Source: Neoalteromonas arenosi (GTDB taxonomy: Bacteria > Pseudomonadota > Gammaproteobacteria > Enterobacterales > Alteromonadaceae). Taken from it: a DNA stretch of 64,000 nucleotides. Under the pieces are notes generated by a model. The model did not search any database, was not told where the DNA came from, and saw nothing but the letters and a program-made list of their open reading frames with translations. Positions within the stretch are counted from its first letter, which is position 1. The number at the start of each line of letters is the position of its first letter. Shown here piece after piece: positions 55,296 through 64,000 of the stretch. The position numbers were made by a program, and so were the translations under genes. The stretch covers positions 434,675 to 498,674 of the forward strand of contig NZ_JAUCBP010000007.1 of the NCBI RefSeq assembly GCF_030362855.1. Reading direction: 5' to 3'.

Positions 55296-56834
55296 ATGAC
55301 GGTTTCAATCTGGGCGCGTGCCGCCATTATACTGCTGTTGTGCAGTGGTATTTTCGCATCAACTTCAATGTTGATGCACAACCAAATGCCCAACGACGAC
55401 ATATCTCAGTATCATGCACAATTGTTTAAGCGATTTTGGCACGGTGATTTAGAAGCCCTCGCTCAATTGCGCGCATCGACACTGGCAAGTGCGGACGTTT
55501 ACTGGCTGCAACAGCTGGCAGATTTAGACGACATTGATTCACTTCTAAAACTCGCGGAGCTTAGCAGTGATGAAAACGAGCGCATAGCGCTGTTAAAACG
55601 TGCTGCCAACTTGGGATCTTCACAAGGACAGTTTCTATGGGCATTGGAGCAGCGAAACCCTGAGCAGCGAATTGCATTATTTCGCCAAAGTGCAGAGCAG
55701 GGCTATTTACGAGCACAGCATGCCTTAGCAAACTGGTATTTGCTTAAAGGGAGTAAAGATAAAGCCGAACAGTGGCTTAAACTCACGGCGTCGAGTTACG
55801 CCGATGATGCTTTTGCTTTAGCAGATTACTACTGGGTTCGAGGCGATGAGAGACTAGCGGTTGAATACTTCCAACAAGCACTGTCATTGGGACATCCCCG
55901 AGCGGAAAAATTCTTGCGCGTCGCCGAGCAGGGGGCAATGCGACTATCTGAGATGAGCGACACCGTCCTCGCGTTTGAGCCTTTAGTTACCAATTCACCG
56001 GCTATCGATTGCGTCATGAATATACTGCCTATCGCACGGAGTTTGGCAAACAAAGTACAGGCTGAGCAATTTGTCGATCAGTTAAGAGCCGACCGTCGTT
56101 TAGCTCAATTGCCAATGTGTGTAAGCGATGCAGTGTGGCTTAATAGTGAAGACTTTAGTTGCAATATGGTTCGTAGCAGTGGTACTCGACGTATGCGTTG
56201 TGATGTGCATCAGCTCGCTGATTTAGTGACCGAGCAAGACGTGACCCACGTTGTTGTGTTTAACCCCGAGAATCGAGCCTACGTTGATGCAGGTGTGATG
56301 TATTTGGATTTATTAGATACGTATTCGGTGTTTGTCCATGAACTCGCGCATTTTGCGGGCTTTATAGATGAATACCCGATGTCAAAAACATTGGCCCAAG
56401 CTCACTGCGCACAGCGTACAGCACCCAATTTATTGTTTAGTGGTGATATGTTTTATGAGCCTTTGGATCGGTTAGATTATTGGTTGGGGTTGATGAGTCA
56501 AACCACGACTAACGATGCGGGAATTTATCCAGCGCGCACCTGTAATAATGTACAGCAGAAAGCCTATAAGTTAGTCAACAGCCGTACTTTTATGGAATTT
56601 CACGACACTAACAATATACCGGATATTTACCGGCGCATATGGCGTGACCAAATTGTCAAGCGCGCGCACTGGTATCCAATTGCGGTAAACATCGCGCGCT
56701 GGCATGAACGCGCCGATGACCTGCAAACTGCACAGTATTGGTACAGTTTTGCAGAAGCTCAGGCTAAGGCCGCGCCGGCACAGACGATTGATGCAGGTAT
56801 TGTGGACGAAACTTATCAACCCACATCGCCGTAG
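55296..56834 (+). CDS. Exported Sel1-repeat protein with an HExxH metallopeptidase-like domain
   Basis: A 512-residue protein with an N-terminal signal or membrane segment (about 6-26), Sel1/TPR-like helical repeats (about 40-205), and a second domain (about 225-440). The second domain contains His348-Glu-Leu-Ala-His352 followed by FAGFIDEY, a pattern like the HExxHxxG..DEY zinc site of M64-type metallopeptidases. Several cysteines in this region suggest disulfides in the periplasm. It starts 14 bases after nlpI, so it is likely cotranscribed. Its 3' 71 bases overlap the convergent cysZ. The exact function is unknown. Confidence 0.78.
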   Translation: MTVSIWARAAIILLLCSGIFASTSMLMHNQMPNDDISQYHAQLFKRFWHGDLEALAQLRASTLASADVYWLQQLADLDDIDSLLKLAELSSDENERIALLKRAANLGSSQGQFLWALEQRNPEQRIALFRQSAEQGYLRAQHALANWYLLKGSKDKAEQWLKLTASSYADDAFALADYYWVRGDERLAVEYFQQALSLGHPRAEKFLRVAEQGAMRLSEMSDTVLAFEPLVTNSPAIDCVMNILPIARSLANKVQAEQFVDQLRADRRLAQLPMCVSDAVWLNSEDFSCNMVRSSGTRRMRCDVHQLADLVTEQDVTHVVVFNPENRAYVDAGVMYLDLLDTYSVFVHELAHFAGFIDEYPMSKTLAQAHCAQRTAPNLLFSGDMFYEPLDRLDYWLGLMSQTTTNDAGIYPARTCNNVQQKAYKLVNSRTFMEFHDTNNIPDIYRRIWRDQIVKRAHWYPIAVNIARWHERADDLQTAQYWYSFAEAQAKAAPAQTIDAGIVDETYQPTSP

Positions 56835-57540
56835 CGCCGCAGATAGCAACAGGCATAACCAAAAAGTTTAAAATTGGCACCATTGAGGTCACACTCACCA
56901 TCATACCAAAACCCATACTCGTCGTGCGGCGCTGTTGCAGCGCTTGTTTCATGTCAGCAAAACCGATTTTGTGATTGTCAAACGCGTAATCGCAATATTG
57001 TATCGCCATCATCCAAGCAGAAAATAAAAACCAAATAACTTGCCCTATAACGGGGAGTAGCAGAAATAAGATGAAAAAGCCGATCGCGCGAGGCAGGTAG
57101 TAACCCAACTTGGCAAATTCACGCCCTAAAGTGCGTGGAATATCCTTTACGATCGACAATAAACCCTCGTCACCGAGTGATTGTCCGGTCAAATGACGCT
57201 CTACTTTTTCTGCCAGTAAACCATTAAATGGTGCTGCGATCCAATTTGCCAAAGTGCCAAAGATAAGGGCGAAAACCAGTAGGACACTGATCACCGCTAG
57301 TGGCCACAAGATAAAGGCCAAAGCCTCTTTGAGCCAACCCAACCAATCTGGGATTAGATTAATTAACCAAGTAATACTTTCTCCAATTTGGCCAAATAAA
57401 AAATAAAATGCGGTAATAAATAGAATCAAATTGATCGCCAAGGGCACCAATACGAAGCGCTTAATCCCTTTGGTTTGGATTAAACTAAAGCCACTCATAA
57501 AGTAACTCATACCACTTTTGTTCGGGACATCTGAATGCAT
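56764..57540 (-). CDS. cysZ: Sulfate transporter CysZ
   Basis: An inner-membrane sulfate permease supplying assimilatory sulfate for cysteine synthesis. The protein is 258 residues with four to six hydrophobic segments. The family segments GTLANWIAAPFNGLLAEKVE and PRTLGREFAKLGYYLPRA are clear. It is next to smc-zipA-ligA, as in other gammaproteobacteria. The last 71 bases overlap the convergent Sel1/HExxH gene. A weak GAGA lies before the ATG at 57540. Confidence 0.94.
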   Translation of the reverse strand: MHSDVPNKSGMSYFMSGFSLIQTKGIKRFVLVPLAINLILFITAFYFLFGQIGESITWLINLIPDWLGWLKEALAFILWPLAVISVLLVFALIFGTLANWIAAPFNGLLAEKVERHLTGQSLGDEGLLSIVKDIPRTLGREFAKLGYYLPRAIGFFILFLLLPVIGQVIWFLFSAWMMAIQYCDYAFDNHKIGFADMKQALQQRRTTSMGFGMMVSVTSMVPILNFLVMPVAICGATAMWVDKFRPQYLHQSSVPARP

Positions 57541-57703
57541 ATTTTCTCGCTAAACTGCTAGTTCCATCACAAAGTCTACCGATAAACGTCACTGGATTAA
57601 AAGCGTAATTGTTACAAGCCGTTAGTTTTGTTACATTCGCTAGAGTTAAGCAATATACGCCACTGCGCTAAACCACGTAATTTGGCCCCTGATAACGACA
57701 ATA

Positions 57704-60700
57704 ATGCGCCTAAAACGAATTAAACTCGCTGGTTTCAAGTCATTTGTTGATGCAACATCAATCCCATTTCCCGGGGAGATGACGGCGATCGTGGGTCCTA
57801 ATGGTTGCGGTAAATCCAACGTTATCGATGCTGTTCGTTGGGTGTTGGGTGAAAGTTCAGCTAAGAACTTACGCGGTGATGCCATGACTGATGTTATCTT
57901 TAACGGCTCGTCAGCGCGCAAACCAGTTTCTCAATGCAGTGTAGAACTGGTGTTCGACAATACCAGCAATCGCCTCCAAGGTGAGTTTGCCAAGTACAAT
58001 GAATTAGCCGTTAAGCGCATAGTTACTCGAGACGCGCAATCAACCTACCTGTTAAATGGCACCAAATGTCGCCGGCGTGACGTCACAGATATCTTTTTGG
58101 GCACAGGGTTAGGTCCGCGCAGCTACGCCATTATTGAGCAGGGGATGATTTCCCGTCTAATCGAGTCAAAACCACAAGAACTACGTGTATTTATTGAAGA
58201 AGCCGCCGGTATTTCTAAATACAAGGAACGCCGTCGTGAAACCGAGAACCGCATCCGGCACACGCGTGAAAACCTCGAACGCTTGGCTGATGTGCGCAGT
58301 GAGTTGGGGACACAGCTCGATAAACTCCAGCGCCAAGCAGCAGCGGCGCGGCGTTACAAAGAATTAAAGGCCAAAGAGCGACGTTTAAAGGCTGAACTGG
58401 CCGCAATTCGCTGGCTTGCGCACAGTGAAAAAGTAACCGCTTTACAGCACCAAATTGATGAGGGTGAAGTACAAGTTGAAGCCTTAGTTTCACAACAGCG
58501 CGGTGATGAACGTAAATTGATCGAGCAGCGTCAACAGCAGTTTGAAAGTAAGCAGCGCTTAGACGAGTTACAACAGCAACTCTTCGATGTGAGTACTGAA
58601 ATTGCACGACTCGAACAGAATCAAAAATATGTGACTGAGCGCACCGCGCAAGTAGAGCAGGAAAGCAAAGCCTTAGCGACACAGCGTGAACACGTTGAAC
58701 AGCAAGTGCAAGACGCAAGTGCGGCACTAGAGGAAGCGTTGGCTGCACGCGAGGCTTTAGCGCCAGAATTAGCGATCTGCCAAGAGCAATTGCTCGAAGC
58801 AAGTCAACAGCGCGAGGATGCCGAATTAGCACTGACTGATTTTGCCCGACAGTTTAGGCAACAAGAACAAGACTATATGCAGCTCAAAAGCCAATCACAG
58901 TCTTGTCATAGCCAAATTCAATCAACGATGAGTATGCAACTGCGCACGCAGCAGCGACTGTCAGAAATTGAGATGGAACTCACTCAAGAAGGCAGTGATC
59001 AGTTGCACGAGCAATTAGCTACACTGCAGGAACAATTACTGATTGCGGAACAGCAATTAGATGAGGCGAAGGATAGTTACCAACAACGCCAAGATGAGCT
59101 TGTACAACAAAATGCGATCCGTCAGCAGTATCAACAAGCGGTAAATGAAGCGCTGCAAAATGTACAACGATTATCGGCTGAACATGCCGCACTTGAGGCG
59201 CTACAGCACTCAGAAACTGCAACTGAAGACGAATCGCTACTCAAATTGTCACAATTGTGGCAGGTACTCGATATTGAGCAAGGTTATGAAGGACTTTTTG
59301 ACCTGGCTATTGCGCAATTACAAAATGCTTATGTCGTTTCTAACGAAGAATCTATCCAACCGCAATGGTCAGAACAACAGGGCCTGCAGCTGTTATTGCG
59401 CGATCAATGGAGCACTAACAAAGTGCCGGGCACACTTGCGAGTCTTTGTGTCAACGCGAGTGTCCCTAACATTTTAAATACTATCTACTTCGCCGAGAAT
59501 GAAGCTCAATTAAAAAAATTGCGCTCTGAGCTACAACCTGGTGCGAGTTTAGTCACTTTCAATGGTGTCGAGTATATGCTGGACTCGATGAAATTTGGGG
59601 TGGCTAAGCAGCAAGGAAAGGCTGTCCGCGCCGCAAGAGCTGTCGAACTCACTGAACAAATTGCACTGGGCGAAGAAGGTTTTGAACAAGCCCAACAGGC
59701 TTTGGCGGAGGTTGATGAAACAATCGCGCGGCTACAACAACAACTCAATGATGCCGATCAGCAAAAACAGCACACGCAACAAGCGCATTATCAGCTGCAA
59801 AACAAAGTCGGCATGTTAGAGCTGCAAATGGAACAATCCGAAGCGCGCCGGCATAAACTGCTCAATGATCAGCAAGAGCAACAGACATTACTGAGTAAAG
59901 AGCAAACCCAGCTTGAAGAATTGTCTGCGCGCGTTGAAGCCATTGAGGAGCAATTACTCGAATTTGAATCGCAACAGCTGCACTACGAGGAGAGGCGAGA
60001 AGCGTTCGAGCGCACATTGGCAACGAGCAGAGCCAGCGTTGAAGCCTTGACTCAGCAAAAGCATCAACACGATTTAAATATGCAACAGTTGCAGGGGCAG
60101 GTGGGTACTCTGCAACAACGTCGAGAAAGTCATAAAAGTTTATTTACGGACCTCAATCAGCGCCTTGCAAAACTACATAACGAACTAAATGAATTGCGCT
60201 CACCACAATCTGATTCCGCCGAGCGTGTCGCTGAGTTATTGGCTAAACGGGAAGAAATCAGCCTATTACGTGACCAACAAGCTGACCAACTGGCAGACGT
60301 AGAGCGCGTGATCAACGATGCGCAAAAAGATTCGCAAGGGCTGACCGAGCGACTACAACAGCGCCGGTCACAGCTCGAGAGCCTAAAGCTCGAAGCTCAA
60401 GGCTATCAAGTGCGTGCAACAGCGGTGTTAGAACAGCTAGAAGAGGCTGACCAAAACCTTAAAACGACACTTGAAGGTTTACCAGATGACACCGAAGACC
60501 AAGCCTGGCAACAAGAGTTAGAGAAAACTACCAACTCCATAAGCCGTTTAGGTGCGGTCAATCTTGCAGCGGTTGATGAGTTTGAAGTGCAATCTGAACG
60601 CAAACAACATTTAGATGCCCAGTACGATGATTTAAATGCGGCTTTGGAAACCTTAGAAGAAGCGATTCGAAAAATTGATAAAGAGACCAAAACGCGCTTT

Positions 60701-61162
60701 AGACACACATTCGACCAAGTGAATGGTGACCTAAAACAATTGTTTCCGAAAGTTTTCGGCGGCGGTAGTGCCTATCTCGATCTGACAGATGACGACTTGC
60801 TCGAGACTGGGGTTACTATTATGGCCCGGCCACCGGGCAAGAAAAATAGTACGATTCATCTCTTGAGTGGTGGAGAAAAAGCCCTAACCGCATTATCATT
60901 AGTGTTTGCAATATTTAGATTGAATCCTGCGCCGTTTTGTTTGCTAGATGAAGTTGACGCGCCATTGGACGATGCCAACGTAGAGCGCTTTTGCCGGTTG
61001 GTATCTGAGATGTCGCAAACGGTACAGTTTATTTATATCACCCATAATAAAATTGCGATGGAAATGGCTGAACACCTTACTGGTGTGACCATGGCAGAAC
61101 CCGGTGTGTCACGTATGGTCGCTGTCGATGTAGAAGAAGCTGTAGCTATCGCAAATTCATAA
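57704..61162 (+). CDS. smc: Chromosome segregation protein SMC
   Basis: A condensin-type ATPase that organises the chromosome. The protein is 1152 residues. Walker A is GPNGCGKSN (about 32-40), long coiled coils surround a hinge (about 510-640), and the C-terminal ABC signature LLSGGEKALTAL and Walker B CLLDEVDAPLDD are intact. SMC rather than MukB is present, unlike Enterobacterales. The scpA and scpB partner genes are not in the window. zipA follows 16 bases after the stop. Confidence 0.96.
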   Translation: MRLKRIKLAGFKSFVDATSIPFPGEMTAIVGPNGCGKSNVIDAVRWVLGESSAKNLRGDAMTDVIFNGSSARKPVSQCSVELVFDNTSNRLQGEFAKYNELAVKRIVTRDAQSTYLLNGTKCRRRDVTDIFLGTGLGPRSYAIIEQGMISRLIESKPQELRVFIEEAAGISKYKERRRETENRIRHTRENLERLADVRSELGTQLDKLQRQAAAARRYKELKAKERRLKAELAAIRWLAHSEKVTALQHQIDEGEVQVEALVSQQRGDERKLIEQRQQQFESKQRLDELQQQLFDVSTEIARLEQNQKYVTERTAQVEQESKALATQREHVEQQVQDASAALEEALAAREALAPELAICQEQLLEASQQREDAELALTDFARQFRQQEQDYMQLKSQSQSCHSQIQSTMSMQLRTQQRLSEIEMELTQEGSDQLHEQLATLQEQLLIAEQQLDEAKDSYQQRQDELVQQNAIRQQYQQAVNEALQNVQRLSAEHAALEALQHSETATEDESLLKLSQLWQVLDIEQGYEGLFDLAIAQLQNAYVVSNEESIQPQWSEQQGLQLLLRDQWSTNKVPGTLASLCVNASVPNILNTIYFAENEAQLKKLRSELQPGASLVTFNGVEYMLDSMKFGVAKQQGKAVRAARAVELTEQIALGEEGFEQAQQALAEVDETIARLQQQLNDADQQKQHTQQAHYQLQNKVGMLELQMEQSEARRHKLLNDQQEQQTLLSKEQTQLEELSARVEAIEEQLLEFESQQLHYEERREAFERTLATSRASVEALTQQKHQHDLNMQQLQGQVGTLQQRRESHKSLFTDLNQRLAKLHNELNELRSPQSDSAERVAELLAKREEISLLRDQQADQLADVERVINDAQKDSQGLTERLQQRRSQLESLKLEAQGYQVRATAVLEQLEEADQNLKTTLEGLPDDTEDQAWQQELEKTTNSISRLGAVNLAAVDEFEVQSERKQHLDAQYDDLNAALETLEEAIRKIDKETKTRFRHTFDQVNGDLKQLFPKVFGGGSAYLDLTDDDLLETGVTIMARPPGKKNSTIHLLSGGEKALTALSLVFAIFRLNPAPFCLLDEVDAPLDDANVERFCRLVSEMSQTVQFIYITHNKIAMEMAEHLTGVTMAEPGVSRMVAVDVEEAVAIANS

Positions 61163-61178
61163 TAAAGGGCGAGATCTG

Positions 61179-64000
<2,822 letters not shown>

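Noticed and set aside
58215-58832. A 205-codon open frame antisense to smc.
   Set aside because: It lies entirely inside smc, has no recognisable domain, and is explained by the codon bias of the coiled-coil region on the other strand.

Overview
The window is a chromosomal segment of a Gram-negative gammaproteobacterium, most likely a free-living marine member of the Alteromonadales or a close relative. The evidence is the mix of genes: the long-form GAPDH, a DUF2989-type lipoprotein, large DUF349-like and YeaC-type proteins, lptE-holA-nadD in their gammaproteobacterial order, zipA, nlpI, nhaR, and a GH16 laminarinase-type enzyme ending in a GlyGly-CTERM tail. No mobile element, integrase, rRNA operon or CRISPR array was seen. 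Most of the window is core genome.

Layout. 1-4.4 kb: glycogen and central carbon genes (glgB 3' end, glgX, gnd). 4.4-17.2 kb: a region that keeps scattered parts of the E. coli yeaC-msrB-gapA-ansA neighbourhood (msrB, a lipoprotein, gap, yeaC, ansA). Inserted among these are a membrane thioredoxin, an M14 carboxypeptidase, an AGCS sodium:amino-acid symporter, a zinc-ribbon protein, a giant helical DUF349-like protein, an exported methyltransferase and an orphan gene. 17.4-20.2 kb: the most unusual locus. It holds a tetrapyrrole-methylase-fold gene that closely resembles the split borosin peptide N-methyltransferase SonM, a 76-residue candidate precursor peptide, and a membrane GGDEF protein, all on one strand and ending in one terminator.

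20.3-33.0 kb: a long minus-strand cell-envelope and housekeeping cluster, leuS-lptE-holA-nadD-rsfS-rlmH-mrdA-rodA-rlpA-dacA-ybeD-lipB-lipA, with many stop/start overlaps. 33.2-38.8 kb: a Lon-type AAA protease, a secreted GH16 glycosidase, a short-chain dehydrogenase and yhbY. 39.2-44.8 kb: ftsH-folP-glmM-tpiA-secG-tRNA-Leu(GAG). The usual rlmE is missing between yhbY and ftsH and is replaced by a 487-bp spacer with a hairpin and a terminator. 45.0-51.6 kb: rhlE, a DUF1800/DUF1501 exported pair, a cold-shock protein, a ribosome hibernation factor and nhaR. 51.7-57.5 kb: pnp (without rpsO upstream), a DUF1244 protein, nlpI, a Sel1-repeat protein with an embedded HExxH metallopeptidase-like motif, and cysZ. 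57.7-64.0 kb: smc, zipA and the 5' part of ligA.

The best candidate for an undescribed system is at 17410-18446. The enzyme keeps Tyr61, Arg67, Tyr71 and Tyr93 at the same spacing as the catalytic residues recalled for the fungal borosin enzyme OphMA. The small downstream gene has a helical leader, a hydrophobic patch containing Leu-Val-Ile (as in the recalled SonA core) and an acidic tail. Family assignments rest on sequence recognition from memory; no database search was run.
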